The position numbers and the translations under genes are program-made. The notes under the pieces were generated by a model. The model was not told where the DNA came from, ran no database searches, and saw only the letters and a program-made list of their open reading frames with translations. 64,000 nt of DNA from Enterococcus sp. HY326. Lineage in GTDB: Bacteria > Bacillota > Bacilli > Lactobacillales > Enterococcaceae. This document shows positions 9,017 to 18,120 of this stretch, one piece after another. The stretch is from positions 62,001 through 126,000 of the forward strand of contig NZ_JANLGQ010000001.1 of NCBI RefSeq assembly GCF_026157065.1, written 5' to 3'. The number at the start of each line of letters is the position of its first letter. Position 1 is the first letter of the stretch.

Positions 9017-9847
9017 TTATAGGAAACTTTGGTTCTCTCCTTTGCTGCGGTCATAATCCTTTAAATTGCCTTTTTTGTGCCGCCAAATGATAATTGCAAT
9101 CGCTCCGACAAATAAGATAACCGACAGCACTTGGGACACCCGAATATTTGCAAACAGATACAAGCTATCCGTCCGCATTCCTTCAACAAAGAAGCGACCA
9201 AAACTATACCAAGCAATGTAAGTTAAAAAGACTTCTCCCTGCTTAAAGAAGCCGTGGCGTTTTCTTAGGACCAATAATAAAATCACGCCGATTAAACTCC
9301 AAGTTGACTCGTATAAAAAAGTCGGCTGACGGTAAATGCCGTCAATATACATATTATCAATAATAAAATTCGGCAGGTGCAGGCTTTCAAGAAAGCTGCG
9401 GGTGGTGTCGCCACCGTAAGCTTCGTGATTCATAAAATTGCCCCAGCGGCCAAACGCTTGGGCCAACAACACACTTGGTGCGGCAATGTCTAAAAAAGTC
9501 CACGTATTGATAAACCGATAGCGGGTAAAAAAGAATACCACAATCCCACCGGCAATCAGCCCACCATAAATGGCAAGACCGCCTGAACGGATATTAAATA
9601 TTTGAATCGGATCTGCTAAATACTTTGGCAAATCAAATAAAATATAATAAAGCCGCGCCCCGACAATAGCAATCGGTAAGGCCCAGAGCATAAAATCGCC
9701 AACATCATCCTTTTGCATGCCCACCCGCAGTGCTTCACGGCTACTCATCCACATTGCGACGATAATACCAGCGACAATAATTAAAGCGTACCAGTAGATT
9801 TCGATTCCAAATAAATTAAAGGCAACTCGATTGATGGTTGCGACCAT
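9017..9847 (-). CDS. lgt: Prolipoprotein diacylglyceryl transferase
   Basis: Lgt moves diacylglycerol from phosphatidylglycerol to the lipobox cysteine of prolipoproteins at the membrane. The 276-residue integral membrane protein has about seven hydrophobic segments, the SGGLAIYGG motif (88-96) and the signature FGRWGNFMNHEAYGG (132-146) with the essential R134. Substrates encoded in this window include PstS, three flavodoxin lipoproteins and a lipoprotein hydrolase. It lies between hprK and gpsA, as in many Firmicutes. Confidence 0.96.
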   Translation of the reverse strand: MVATINRVAFNLFGIEIYWYALIIVAGIIVAMWMSSREALRVGMQKDDVGDFMLWALPIAIVGARLYYILFDLPKYLADPIQIFNIRSGGLAIYGGLIAGGIVVFFFTRYRFINTWTFLDIAAPSVLLAQAFGRWGNFMNHEAYGGDTTRSFLESLHLPNFIIDNMYIDGIYRQPTFLYESTWSLIGVILLLVLRKRHGFFKQGEVFLTYIAWYSFGRFFVEGMRTDSLYLFANIRVSQVLSVILFVGAIAIIIWRHKKGNLKDYDRSKGENQSFL

Positions 9848-9866
9848 GACTTACTCCAACTTTCTC

Positions 9867-10802
9867 TTATTCTCCAGAATTTTCTTGAATTAATTGTGTG
9901 AGACGATCCTCAAAGGTTTTCGTTGCATCGTAGCCCATTGTTTTGGCTCTGAAATTCATCGCCGCCACTTCAATGATAATCGCCACATTGCGTCCCGTTT
10001 TTACGGGGATTTTAATTTGCGGGATGCTGACCTTGGCAATTTCTTTGGTCGAATCTTCACTGCCAAGGCGATCGTATTTTTTATCTTTAGACCAAGATTC
10101 TAAATAGACCGTCAACTGTACCTGCATTGAGCCCCGCACCGCACTGGCACCAAATAAATTCATGACATCGATGATACCGATACCGCGAATTTCAATTAGG
10201 TGTTGTAAAATTTTCGGTGGCTCACCGACAACCGTCAATTCATCTTGCCGGTAGACATCCACCCGATCGTCAGCGATTAAACGATGGCCTCGTTTAATTA
10301 ATTCTAAGGCTGTTTCACTTTTTCCGATACCGCTGTCCCCTTGAATTAGCACACCTAAACCATAGACCTCAACCAACACTCCGTGGACGCTAGTTCTTTC
10401 AGCCAACAGACTATCTAAATAACTAGAAGCTTCGCCAACTAATCTTGAAGTCGATAGCGGTGAGCGTAGCACAGCAATATCATGTTCTACAGCTGCTTGA
10501 ATCAATTCATCAGAGGCTTCTAAGCCCCGAGAAATTAAAAAACAAGGCATGTCTTCAGTACACATGCGCCGCATCACCATCAAACGTTCCTCCGGCATCA
10601 TGCGCTGGGCAAAGGCAACTTCTTTGTTGCCGAATAATTGAATGCGATCATGGGAATAATAATTAAAGTAGCCGGTCAGCTCTAAACCCGGTCTGGAAAT
10701 ATCCCCGATGGTAATGATTCTTTCCAAACTATTTTCTGAGCCGGTGACAATTTCTAAATTTAGCTTTTCCACCAGCTGTCCGACTTTTACAATTTCAGCC
10801 AT
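9867..10802 (-). CDS. hprK: HPr kinase/phosphorylase
   Basis: HprK phosphorylates HPr at Ser46 when glycolysis is active and so supplies the CcpA corepressor. The 311-residue protein has the N-terminal domain (1-130), catalytic H140, Walker A GDSGIGKS (155-162) and the family signature EIRGIGIIDVMNLFG (204-218). The start has GAGG seven bases upstream. It heads the hprK-lgt-gpsA-galU operon, 20 bases before lgt. Confidence 0.97.
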   Translation of the reverse strand: MAEIVKVGQLVEKLNLEIVTGSENSLERIITIGDISRPGLELTGYFNYYSHDRIQLFGNKEVAFAQRMMPEERLMVMRRMCTEDMPCFLISRGLEASDELIQAAVEHDIAVLRSPLSTSRLVGEASSYLDSLLAERTSVHGVLVEVYGLGVLIQGDSGIGKSETALELIKRGHRLIADDRVDVYRQDELTVVGEPPKILQHLIEIRGIGIIDVMNLFGASAVRGSMQVQLTVYLESWSKDKKYDRLGSEDSTKEIAKVSIPQIKIPVKTGRNVAIIIEVAAMNFRAKTMGYDATKTFEDRLTQLIQENSGE

Positions 10803-10873
10803 TAAACTTCCTCATTTCCTTAGAGATTCCTTATTATTCTATCATTCCTTGCTGTGAGTTACTAGGAAAAAGC

Positions 10874-11029
10874 GAGGCTGACACTAGTCTTTTTACTGGA
10901 TGAAATTCTGCTTTGTGTTGTAGTTGCTTTATGTCCAGTAAGTCCTTAGCAGAAGGAAAAAAATTTAGATAAGAGTTGCTACAAAATGTTTTTGAAATTT
11001 TGTTCTAGTTGCACTAACCTCTCAGTCTC
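10874..11029. repeat. Structured intergenic repeat, element B
   Basis: The ends GAGGCTGA (10874-10881) and TCAGTCTC (11022-11029) pair with one G-T wobble. Inside, TTACTGGA (10893-10900) is complementary to TCCAGTAA (10934-10941), and TTCTGC (10906-10911) to GCAGAA (10949-10954); these two pairings interleave. The left part (ACACTAGTCTTTTTACTGG, GATGAAAT) aligns with element C at 20701-20727. No ORF is present between hprK and liaZ. Confidence 0.6.
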
Positions 11030-11042
11030 ATTCGAAAAATAA

Positions 11043-11117
11043 AAAACAGATAGCCGCATCCCTTAGCAGTCAGCTGAAGTAATTTCATGCCGACCAAGAT
11101 TTTTGACTATCTGTTTT
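11043..11117 (-). terminator. Terminator-like hairpin after liaZ
   Basis: Perfect 11-bp arms AAAACAGATAG (11043-11053) and CTATCTGTTTT (11107-11117) enclose a 53-base loop. It starts two bases after the liaZ stop, and A/T runs flank both sides. The large loop is unusual for a simple terminator. Confidence 0.6.
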
Positions 11118-11119
11118 TA

Positions 11120-11473
11120 TTAAGTATATTTGGTTAAATTGTGTTCACTGACAATCGCATTGACCAAGCTCATCACAATGGCGACTAAGACTGCCCCCCA
11201 GAATGAGGAAAGTCGAAAGCCGGCACCAACTAACGTTGAGGTTAGTTGAAGCATAAAGGCATTGATGACAAAGCTGAATAGCCCAAATGTAATCAGTGTC
11301 AGTGGTAGTGAAAACAAAGTTAAAATTGGTTTCACTAACATATTTAAAAGTGATAAAACAAAGCTGGCAAGGATGGCCGCCCAGATGCTGCTCACATGAA
11401 TCGTGTTAGGCATTAAGACCGTTAAGGCCACAAAGGTCAGCGTGTTCACGACTAAGCGTTGGAAATAACTCAT
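11120..11473 (-). CDS. liaZ: LiaZ, YvlD/phage-holin-family-4-like membrane protein
   Basis: A 117-residue protein with about four membrane segments and the YvlD pattern SLLNMLVKPILTLFSLPLTLITFGLFSFVINA. It is the third gene of a liaX-liaY-liaZ operon (yvlB-yvlC-yvlD in Bacillus). Its ATG overlaps the liaY stop as TAATG, implying translational coupling. In enterococci LiaXYZ takes part in the response to daptomycin and antimicrobial peptides. LiaZ itself has no known enzymatic activity. Confidence 0.85.
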   Translation of the reverse strand: MSYFQRLVVNTLTFVALTVLMPNTIHVSSIWAAILASFVLSLLNMLVKPILTLFSLPLTLITFGLFSFVINAFMLQLTSTLVGAGFRLSSFWGAVLVAIVMSLVNAIVSEHNLTKYT

Positions 11474-11793
11474 TAGAAGTCACTCCAATCATCATCGTCA
11501 ACCTTCTCTGCTTCTTTGCGTTCTTTCTTTTGGCTTCCGTAACTGTTGCTGCGGTAATATGGATTTTCATGTCCGTAATCATCCCGGCGAGAATTCGAGC
11601 GACCTGAAGGGATAATTAAAGCCATGATGATGTATAAAAGGATTGGGCTAAACGCCGCACCGAAGGTAATCAGTACGAAGATAATTCGTACAATTGTCGC
11701 ATCAATCCCGAAGTATTCGGCAATGCCTCCTAAGGTTCCTGTTAAAATGACGTTTGTCCGTGATTTTGTCAATTTTCTTTTCAATGATCTCAC
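11473..11793 (-). CDS. liaY: LiaY, PspC-domain protein
   Basis: The PspC domain spans residues 4-63: LTKSRTNVILTGTLGGIAEYFGID, then a membrane helix around 36-60. A charged cytoplasmic tail of about 40 residues ends in DDDDWSDF. The protein is 106 residues. It is second in the liaXYZ operon and overlaps liaZ by one base. The family acts in membrane-stress responses; enterococcal LiaY is thought to link LiaX to phospholipid redistribution, which is literature knowledge rather than visible here. Confidence 0.88.
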   Translation of the reverse strand: MRSLKRKLTKSRTNVILTGTLGGIAEYFGIDATIVRIIFVLITFGAAFSPILLYIIMALIIPSGRSNSRRDDYGHENPYYRSNSYGSQKKERKEAEKVDDDDWSDF

Positions 11794-11849
11794 CTCTATC
11801 CCTCTTATTTTACAATGTTTTTATTTTATTTCCAAGCGGGATGCTGAGA

Positions 11850-13448
11850 TTACTCAGCATCCTTTAAGAAGATATTACCAGTTGTAGTAGACAAGTTGAT
11901 TTTGGCAACTTGGTCAGCAACTCTTCTAAATTGCAACAATTGATTTAATTTTTCTTTCTTTTCCCGTACTACATCGTAATCGCTTAAGCGTGTGTTGATG
12001 CTGCCAAGACTAGTTTTTGCTAATCCTTCAAAACCAACTGCTTCTGGTAAAGCGATTTTAACATTACCGTTGACTGCACTGGCATCAATTTTATTCAAAT
12101 TGTCATGTTTAGCAGTCACCTTCACGTCACCATTGACTAATGAAACCCCAATGTTAGCCGCTGCACCATTGATAGATGCGGTGCCATTAACTGTTTCGAC
12201 AATCAAATCCAAAATTTCGCCGGCACCAATTGTGATATTGCCGTTGACGCCTTCAATTTCCAGCATCGTCGCTTTTAATTCATCAGTTGTGATGTTGCCG
12301 TTGGTTGATTTTAAATAAATATCTCTGACATCCAAGTCGCTGACTAAGACATTACCGTTTAATAAACGGAGTTGAACATGGTCATAAGTCCGGCTTGGCA
12401 AGTAAAAGGTTAAGTCCGCCCGTACCCGTTTGTTCGGGATTTGGAAGGAAATATGATCGTCATCGACTTCAATTTGGCTGCGTTCCATCAACGCTTGTAG
12501 AGGCGTTTCGGCATCCATTTTGCCATATAAGCGGAATTTACCCTCCACTTTGACATAATTTTCAGCCCAAGTTTTGATTTCGATATTGCCATTGGCTACT
12601 TTCACATCAATTAAAGTAGCATCATTGGCTTCATATTCAAAGGTGTGCTCAAACTTCGTTGTTGCAACCCCTGGCACTTTAACGTTTAAATCTTTCCATT
12701 CAAAGTTGTCGTTGACTGATTCGGAAACAGCCTTGAAGGTCTTTTTGAATAGACGACCGATTTGACTGCCGGCTTCAGACATATTTTTGCCAACTTGAGT
12801 GAAGGTTTCCGTTGCTTGTTCTTTGAAATCATCAGGAATTTCATTTTTCAAGCTTTGGATTTTTTCATTCACCTTGCCGCTGAAGCTATCCTTGTTGGTG
12901 CTCCATTGGTCTTTGCGAATATTTTTCAAGGATTCGTTTAATTGATTTTTTTGGATTTCCAAAGTTTCCAATTGAACTTCTAAACCTTTGATAGTCGCTT
13001 CTAAGCTTTCTCTCGTTGCTAAATCAATTTCGGTTAAAGCATCCAAATCTTCTTTGGTGTTTAATTCCATCAAAGCTTCTTGGGTATCCTTTAACTCGAT
13101 TTTCAAGCCAGCAATTTCAACGTTAACTTCATCCAGCTCTGCCGAAGTTTGGTTGGCTTCATCGGCTAGCTCTGCTAAAATCTTTTCTAAATTTTCCCGA
13201 TCTTCTTGAGCTTTTTCAGCTTGGGCTGCTTCGGCGTCGATTTCTTCCAGTTCTTCTTCTAAAGACTGACCGAAGTCTTCCTCCACTTTAAACTCTGCTG
13301 CTTTTTCTTGTGGGCTAATGGCATCGGCTGCTTTTTCGATTTGTTTTTCATCTTTGGCAGTCGCCATACTTTCTAATAAATCTAAACCTTCTTCAGTTGA
13401 AAGGATGCCTTTTTTAACTAGTTCTAAAATACGTTCTCTTTCTTTCAT
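11850..13448 (-). CDS. liaX: LiaX, DUF4097 beta-strand-repeat protein with coiled coil
   Basis: The 532-residue protein has three parts: an N-terminal SHOCT-like helical motif (KERERILELVKKGILSTEEGLDLLE, 2-26), a long acidic coiled coil (about 45-200), and a C-terminal right-handed beta-repeat DUF4097 domain (about 270-525) with repeated VNGN/NGNI turns. Order and length agree with E. faecalis LiaX, a surface sensor of daptomycin and cationic peptides that controls the LiaFSR response. GGAGG precedes the start. It heads the liaXYZ operon and has a well-formed promoter with a candidate LiaR site upstream. Confidence 0.92.
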   Translation of the reverse strand: MKERERILELVKKGILSTEEGLDLLESMATAKDEKQIEKAADAISPQEKAAEFKVEEDFGQSLEEELEEIDAEAAQAEKAQEDRENLEKILAELADEANQTSAELDEVNVEIAGLKIELKDTQEALMELNTKEDLDALTEIDLATRESLEATIKGLEVQLETLEIQKNQLNESLKNIRKDQWSTNKDSFSGKVNEKIQSLKNEIPDDFKEQATETFTQVGKNMSEAGSQIGRLFKKTFKAVSESVNDNFEWKDLNVKVPGVATTKFEHTFEYEANDATLIDVKVANGNIEIKTWAENYVKVEGKFRLYGKMDAETPLQALMERSQIEVDDDHISFQIPNKRVRADLTFYLPSRTYDHVQLRLLNGNVLVSDLDVRDIYLKSTNGNITTDELKATMLEIEGVNGNITIGAGEILDLIVETVNGTASINGAAANIGVSLVNGDVKVTAKHDNLNKIDASAVNGNVKIALPEAVGFEGLAKTSLGSINTRLSDYDVVREKKEKLNQLLQFRRVADQVAKINLSTTTGNIFLKDAE

Positions 13449-13497
13449 GGAAAATTCCTCCTTTTTATTTGCTGAACTGGATTTTCCTTATGAACCT

Positions 13498-13526
13498 ATT
13501 ATGCCCTCTTAAAAGAAGTTTGTCAT
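13498..13526 (-). promoter_or_regulatory. liaX promoter (ATGACA-N17-CATAAT)
   Basis: On the minus strand ATGACA (13521-13526) and CATAAT (13498-13503) are separated by exactly 17 bases; each differs from consensus at one position. The -10 box lies 50 bases upstream of the liaX ATG. Confidence 0.7.
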
Positions 13527-13527
13527 A

Positions 13528-13539
13528 GGACTTAAGCCC
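13528..13539 (-). promoter_or_regulatory. Candidate LiaR operator upstream of liaX
   Basis: The dyad GGGCTTAAGTCC is centred on CTTAAG and ends one base before the -35 box, the position for a response-regulator activator. A second half-site-like ACTAAGT lies 20 bases further upstream (13561-13567 on the minus strand), recalling VraR/LiaR-type boxes. Binding by LiaR is inference; no liaFSR genes lie in the window. Confidence 0.55.
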
Positions 13540-13641
13540 GAACTTTGCTTCCGTCGGAGAACTTAGTCGCAATTTTTCTTAAATTTTAGCTCCCTCTTTG
13601 AAAAATAAGTGCTTTTTATGCCTGCTCTCAACAAAAATAGC

Positions 13642-13714
13642 AAAAAAATCAGCGGCTAGCAATTACTTTAAGAGAACTTTTATAAGTTCGCCTAAATAAT
13701 GGCTGGCCACTGAT
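13642..13714 (-). terminator. Terminator of phoU / pst operon
   Basis: Arms at 13648-13660 and 13702-13714 pair at 12 of 13 positions with one wobble; an inner GAACTT/AAGTTC hairpin fills the loop. On the minus strand seven T residues follow. The phoU stop is at 13727. Confidence 0.75.
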
Positions 13715-13726
13715 CAATCGCTTAAT

Positions 13727-14407
13727 TTAGTTGCTTTCGTCGTGGTTACTATTTAATTCAGTAATTTTCCCAGTAGCTAAGTAGACAATCCACTCGCAAA
13801 TATTGGTGACATAATCGGCAATCCGTTCCAAATATTGAGCAACCCGGATGTAGTTCGTTCCGCTGACTACAGTGTCTGGATTTTGTTTCATATTTTTAAT
13901 CGCCTTACCATAGACTAAATCGAAAAATTCATTGACCCGGTCATCCATTTTGGCAATGGTGCGGGCGTCTTTTTGATCGGTTTTAATGTAGGCAATCAAT
14001 ACATTGTCCACCATTTTTTTAACAAAGTCGGACATATCACTGAGATCCGCTTCAATTTCTGAAATCCGGGTTTCCCCTTTAACTGAGATAGCTGATTTAG
14101 CAATGGAGACAGCGTGATCTCCCATACGTTCTAAATCACTAGAGGCCTTCATAATTGTAATAATTGTCCGCAAGTCGGTGGTAACCGGCTGTTGTAGGGC
14201 AATCATCTCAAAGCTTTTTTTCTCAAGGCGGACTTCCATATCATTGATTTGGACGTCTTGATCGATAACTTCATGGGCCAAAGCTTTATCATGTTTAGTA
14301 AAGGCCCGCACCGATTTATGGACAGCATTGCTGACCATCATCCCCATTTCATAAAACTGATTGTGTAAACTTAGCAACTCCTCGTCAAACTGCGAGCGTA
14401 ACATCAT
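13727..14407 (-). CDS. phoU: Phosphate transport system regulator PhoU
   Basis: PhoU links Pst transporter status to the Pho two-component system and limits phosphate uptake. The 226-residue all-helical protein holds two PhoU repeats; the metal-binding signatures ASSDLERMGDHAVSIA (about 88-103) and IRVAQYLERIADYVTNI (about 187-203) are clear. Two adjacent ATGs are possible; the first (14407) has the better spacing, nine bases, to GGAGG. It is last in the pst operon, after the second pstB. Confidence 0.95.
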   Translation of the reverse strand: MMLRSQFDEELLSLHNQFYEMGMMVSNAVHKSVRAFTKHDKALAHEVIDQDVQINDMEVRLEKKSFEMIALQQPVTTDLRTIITIMKASSDLERMGDHAVSIAKSAISVKGETRISEIEADLSDMSDFVKKMVDNVLIAYIKTDQKDARTIAKMDDRVNEFFDLVYGKAIKNMKQNPDTVVSGTNYIRVAQYLERIADYVTNICEWIVYLATGKITELNSNHDESN

Positions 14408-14482
14408 TCGTCGTTTCCTCCTAGTTTTGTTCTGTATTCACTATCTGAAAGTAAAATCTATTATTCAACAAGAGTATGAGCA

Positions 14483-14524
14483 ACAATTATTTTCGCTTTT
14501 TTCTACTTTAAGAAAAATAATTGT
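14483..14524. other. Perfect 11-bp hairpin between pstB2 and phoU
   Basis: ACAATTATTTT (14483-14493) and AAAATAATTGT (14514-14524) are exact inverted copies with a 20-base loop. It has no GC-rich stem or T-tract, so it may stabilise or process the pst mRNA rather than terminate it. Confidence 0.4.
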
Positions 14525-14548
14525 GCCACTGTCCCTATCCTTTAATCT

Positions 14549-15307
14549 TTAACCGAATTTTCCAGAAATATAATCCTCAGTTTCTTTTTTGGCGGGATCT
14601 AAAAAGATTTTCTTAGTGTTGTCAAACTCAATTAAATTCCCATCTAAGAAAAAGGCTGTTTTATCAGAAATCCGTGAAGCTTGGGACATATTATGGGTCA
14701 CTATAATCATAGTATACTTTTCTTTTAAAGTTAAGAGCATATTCTCAATTTTACCTGTAGAAACTGGATCTAGTGCACTCGTCGGTTCATCCAGTAAAAT
14801 AATATCCGGATTAACGGCTAACACCCGCGCGATACAGACCCGCTGTTGTTGCCCACCGGAAAGTGATAGAGCACTTTTATGCAATTTATCCTTCACATCA
14901 TCCCAGACAGAGGCCGCCTTCAAACTCTCTTCAACCACTTGGTCGAGTTTTTGTTTGTCTTTTTCACCCTTTAGCTTAAGTCCGTAAATAACATTTTCAT
15001 AGACTGAAAAAGGAAACGGGTTTGGCTGTTGGAAAACCATGCCGATTTCTTTGCGTAATTCAACGGTATCAGTGGTCGGTCCGTAAATATCTTTGTCTTT
15101 GTAAACGACGCTACCTGTAATCGTCACTCCCGGAATTAAATCGTTCATCCGATTTAACGAGCGCAAGTAAGTCGATTTGCCGCAACCGGAGGGGCCAATC
15201 ATCGCTGTAATTTCTCCTTCATTAATACTCAAGTCAATTCCCTTCAAAGCCTCTTTCTTTCCATAGTAAAGGTGCAGGTCTTTTGAAGAAATAATTTCCT
15301 TTGCCAT
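14549..15307 (-). CDS. pstB: Phosphate ABC transporter ATP-binding protein, copy 2
   Basis: It energises the PstCA channel. The 252-residue ABC ATPase has Walker [10 protein letters not shown] (38-46), the Q-loop VFQQPNPFP, signature LSGGQQQR, Walker [13 protein letters not shown] and the H-loop VTHN. It is paralogous to the ATPase encoded immediately upstream (15354-16166) but clearly diverged and lacks that protein's N-terminal extension. Two pstB copies in tandem are common in enterococci and streptococci. Confidence 0.94.
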   Translation of the reverse strand: MAKEIISSKDLHLYYGKKEALKGIDLSINEGEITAMIGPSGCGKSTYLRSLNRMNDLIPGVTITGSVVYKDKDIYGPTTDTVELRKEIGMVFQQPNPFPFSVYENVIYGLKLKGEKDKQKLDQVVEESLKAASVWDDVKDKLHKSALSLSGGQQQRVCIARVLAVNPDIILLDEPTSALDPVSTGKIENMLLTLKEKYTMIIVTHNMSQASRISDKTAFFLDGNLIEFDNTKKIFLDPAKKETEDYISGKFG

Positions 15308-15353
15308 AACATTCTCCTTCTAATTGGCAGAACCAATTGAAACTTTTAGCTGT

Positions 15354-16166
15354 TTACCCAAAGTGACCAGACACATAATCTTCTGTTGCTTGAATTTTCG
15401 GGCGGGTGAAAATTTTACGGGTTTCATCGTATTCAATCACCTTGCCGAGATAAAAGAAAGCTGTGTAGTCACTAATCCGCGCAGCTTGCTGCATATTGTG
15501 GGTGACGATGATTATCGAAAAATCATTTCGCAGATTAACTAAAGTTTCTTCTACTGTACTGGTTGAAATTGGATCTAAGGCGCTAGCCGGTTCGTCCAAT
15601 AATAAAATATCTGGCTTCATAGCAATTGCCCGAGCGATACATAGACGCTGTTGCTGACCGCCGGATAAAGCCAAGGCACTTTTATCTAAAGAGTCCTTTA
15701 CTTGGTCCCATAATGCAGCTTGCTTTAAACTAGTTTCGACAATCTCGTCTAGTTTCTTTTTATCCTTTTCCCCGTGCTGTTTTAAAGCAAAGGTAATATT
15801 ATCATAAATTGATTTTGAAAATGGATTTGGCCGCTGAAACACCATGCCAATCCGCTTACGCATTTCGTAGACATCGACTTTTGGTCCGTTGATGTCCACT
15901 TCTTTATACATAATTTCACCGGTCACTCGAGTATTGGCAATGCCGTCGTTCATCCGATTTAAAGAACGGAGGTACGTTGACTTGCCGCAGCCGGAGGGAC
16001 CAATTAAAGCAGTGATATTATTTTCCTTGAATTGTAAATCTATGCCCTTGATGGCTTCGTTATCCCCGTACCAAACATGTAAATCATTGGTATAAAGTGC
16101 TAAGGGATCTTTGAAATCAAAGGTTACCATATGGGTTTCATCAAAATTATAGTCATTCATTAACAT
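15354..16166 (-). CDS. pstB: Phosphate ABC transporter ATP-binding protein, copy 1
   Basis: A 270-residue ABC ATPase with [36 protein letters not shown] and VTHNMQQA motifs. It has an extra N-terminal segment of about 20 residues ([18 protein letters not shown]) compared with copy 2. GAGGGAG lies eight bases before the ATG at 16166. The gene lies 37 bases after pstA and 46 before pstB copy 2. Confidence 0.94.
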   Translation of the reverse strand: MLMNDYNFDETHMVTFDFKDPLALYTNDLHVWYGDNEAIKGIDLQFKENNITALIGPSGCGKSTYLRSLNRMNDGIANTRVTGEIMYKEVDINGPKVDVYEMRKRIGMVFQRPNPFSKSIYDNITFALKQHGEKDKKKLDEIVETSLKQAALWDQVKDSLDKSALALSGGQQQRLCIARAIAMKPDILLLDEPASALDPISTSTVEETLVNLRNDFSIIIVTHNMQQAARISDYTAFFYLGKVIEYDETRKIFTRPKIQATEDYVSGHFG

Positions 16167-16203
16167 GTATTTTTCTCCCTCGTTCTTTACAAAAATGCTT
16201 GGC

Positions 16204-17088
16204 TTAAGCTGAAGTCAATTTTTTGTAAAGTCGTTTGCCAATCGCCCGTGAACTAAAGTTGAAAATCAACACAGCGATAATTAAAACGGCTGAAGCGCCG
16301 GCTGAAACTGCCGCACCATCCGGCATGGTTCCTTCTGAATTAATTTTCCAAATGTGAACTGCCAAAGTTTCTGCTTGTCGGAAAATACTGATTGGACTTG
16401 AAACACTCAACGGATTCCAATTGCCCCAGTCTAAGGCCGGTGCACTTTGGCCTGCTGTATAGATTAGCGCAGCTGCCTCACCGAAGATTCTTCCCGAGCT
16501 TAAGATTACCCCAGTTAAAATTCCCGGTAAAGCCTCAGGAATGACAACTTTTCTGACAGTTTCCCAACGGGAAAGTCCGAGCGCTAAGCCAGCTTCACGT
16601 TGCGTATAATGGACGGCTCTTAAGGATTCTTCGACATTTCTAGTCAACAGGGGCAAGTTGAACAAGGTCAACGCTAACGCCCCAGAAATGATTGAGAAGC
16701 CATAATTAAACTGAATAACAAATAATAGAAAGCCGAACAAACCGACTACTACTGAAGGCAGTGAACTCAAGATTTCAATCGAGGTGCGGATGATATCTGT
16801 TAAGAGATTTTTCTTAGCATATTCTGAAAGATAAATCCCAGCTCCCATCGAAATCGGAAAACTGATAATCATGGTAACAAATAAGAGGTAAATCGAATTA
16901 AATAATTGAATCCCAATTCCGCCACCGGCTTGATAAGATTTTGACGGTGAGGTTAAAAAAGACCAAGAAATATTTGGAATACCTCGTACTAAAATGTAAA
17001 GCAACAGAGCAGCCAAAATTAAAACAATAATTCCGGAGATGATATATAGGCCGGCAGTAGCGACCTTATCCCAACGTTTTGCGTTCAT
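16204..17088 (-). CDS. pstA: Phosphate ABC transporter permease PstA
   Basis: The 294-residue membrane protein has six predicted membrane segments. The ABC-permease EAA-like loop is [27 protein letters not shown] (about 165-191). Its ATG overlaps the pstC stop as TAATG, implying coupled translation. With PstC it forms the inner-membrane channel for phosphate. Confidence 0.95.
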   Translation of the reverse strand: MNAKRWDKVATAGLYIISGIIVLILAALLLYILVRGIPNISWSFLTSPSKSYQAGGGIGIQLFNSIYLLFVTMIISFPISMGAGIYLSEYAKKNLLTDIIRTSIEILSSLPSVVVGLFGFLLFVIQFNYGFSIISGALALTLFNLPLLTRNVEESLRAVHYTQREAGLALGLSRWETVRKVVIPEALPGILTGVILSSGRIFGEAAALIYTAGQSAPALDWGNWNPLSVSSPISIFRQAETLAVHIWKINSEGTMPDGAAVSAGASAVLIIAVLIFNFSSRAIGKRLYKKLTSA

Positions 17089-18008
17089 TATTTTAAGGCT
17101 CCCTTCTTACCGATTAGGCGAATCACAATATTAAAGACTAGAGACATTAATAAAAGAATCAATGCTAATGACCACAGTACATTATTTTCCAGTGTGCCCA
17201 TGACCGTGTTTCCGATTCCCATTGTTAAAATAGAAGTTAAGGTAGCTGCTGGTGTCGTTAAGCTGGTCGGCATTAAAGCAGCATTCCCAATAACCATTTG
17301 AATAGCCAAGGCTTCACCGAACGCCCGGGCCATCCCAAAAACTACCGCTGTTAAAATTCCCGGCACTGCAGCCCGCAACACAACTTTATAAATTGTTTGC
17401 CAGCGAGTCGCCCCTAGAGCTAAAGAAGCTTCTCGATAATAACGGGGTACAGCTTTTAAAGCATCAACGGTCATCGTGGTGACTGTTGGTAAAATCATAA
17501 TGAATAGGACAAAGGTACCGGCTAAAATCCCAAAGCCTGTGCCGCCGAACACTGAACGGACGGCCGGAACAATTACTGAAAGGCCGATAAACCCATAAAC
17601 AACAGAAGGAATCCCAACTAATAGCTCAATAACCGGCTGTAAGATTTTCGTTCCGTTTTTTGGTGAAATCTCCACCATAAAAACTGCCGCACCAATTGCA
17701 AATGGCGTTGCTACCAAAGCAGATAAAACCGTTACGAAAAACGAACCGGCAATCATCGGTAGCGCTCCGACTTCTGGATTTCCACTAGCGTCAACGGTTC
17801 CCGGATTCCAAGTAGTACCAAAAAGAAAATCAAAAATATTCACGCCGTCGGTAAAAAAGGTAGCAAGCCCTTTACTCGCGACAAAATAAAAAATGGCTAA
17901 GACCACAATCACTATTAATGCGATACAGATAAAACTAATCGCCTTGCCCCGTTGTTCATTACGGGCGCTTTTGGATTTGGTTAATAAAGCTTTTTTTACA
18001 TCTTCCAA
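17088..18008 (-). CDS. pstC: Phosphate ABC transporter permease PstC
   Basis: A 306-residue permease with an N-terminal cytoplasmic stretch, six membrane segments and the EAA loop REASLALGATRWQTIYKVVLRAAVPGI. GGAGG precedes ATG. The 112-base gap from pstS holds a TTTACA-type direct repeat, so pstC may also be started from an internal Pho-controlled promoter. Confidence 0.95.
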   Translation of the reverse strand: MEDVKKALLTKSKSARNEQRGKAISFICIALIVIVVLAIFYFVASKGLATFFTDGVNIFDFLFGTTWNPGTVDASGNPEVGALPMIAGSFFVTVLSALVATPFAIGAAVFMVEISPKNGTKILQPVIELLVGIPSVVYGFIGLSVIVPAVRSVFGGTGFGILAGTFVLFIMILPTVTTMTVDALKAVPRYYREASLALGATRWQTIYKVVLRAAVPGILTAVVFGMARAFGEALAIQMVIGNAALMPTSLTTPAATLTSILTMGIGNTVMGTLENNVLWSLALILLLMSLVFNIVIRLIGKKGALK

Positions 18009-18101
18009 GAGAGTTCCTCCATTTTCTTTGCAAACTTCTAATCTAGTTTAGCTTGGAAATATCAACTTCACATCAATTAATTGTAAAAGTTCGATATGCT
18101 T

Positions 18102-18118
18102 TGTAAATTTTGTGTAAA
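18102..18118 (-). promoter_or_regulatory. Candidate PhoP box between pstS and pstC
   Basis: On the minus strand TTTACACAAAATTTACA is two TTTACA hexamers with an 11-base period, as expected of a PhoP/PhoB-type direct repeat. A third TTTACA follows 14 bases downstream. It begins two bases after the pstS stop. The same 17-mer occurs at 19130-19146 on the plus strand. Confidence 0.5.
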
Positions 18119-18120
18119 GA

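Noticed and set aside
11992-13209. Several plus-strand frames opposite liaX
   Set aside because: They are Ser/Leu/Val-rich complements of the liaX beta-repeat and coiled-coil regions and have no start signals.
14589-14987. A 132-codon plus-strand frame opposite pstB copy 2, and a similar one at 59455-59832 opposite potA
   Set aside because: Both are mirror frames of conserved ABC ATPase genes, without ribosome binding sites.
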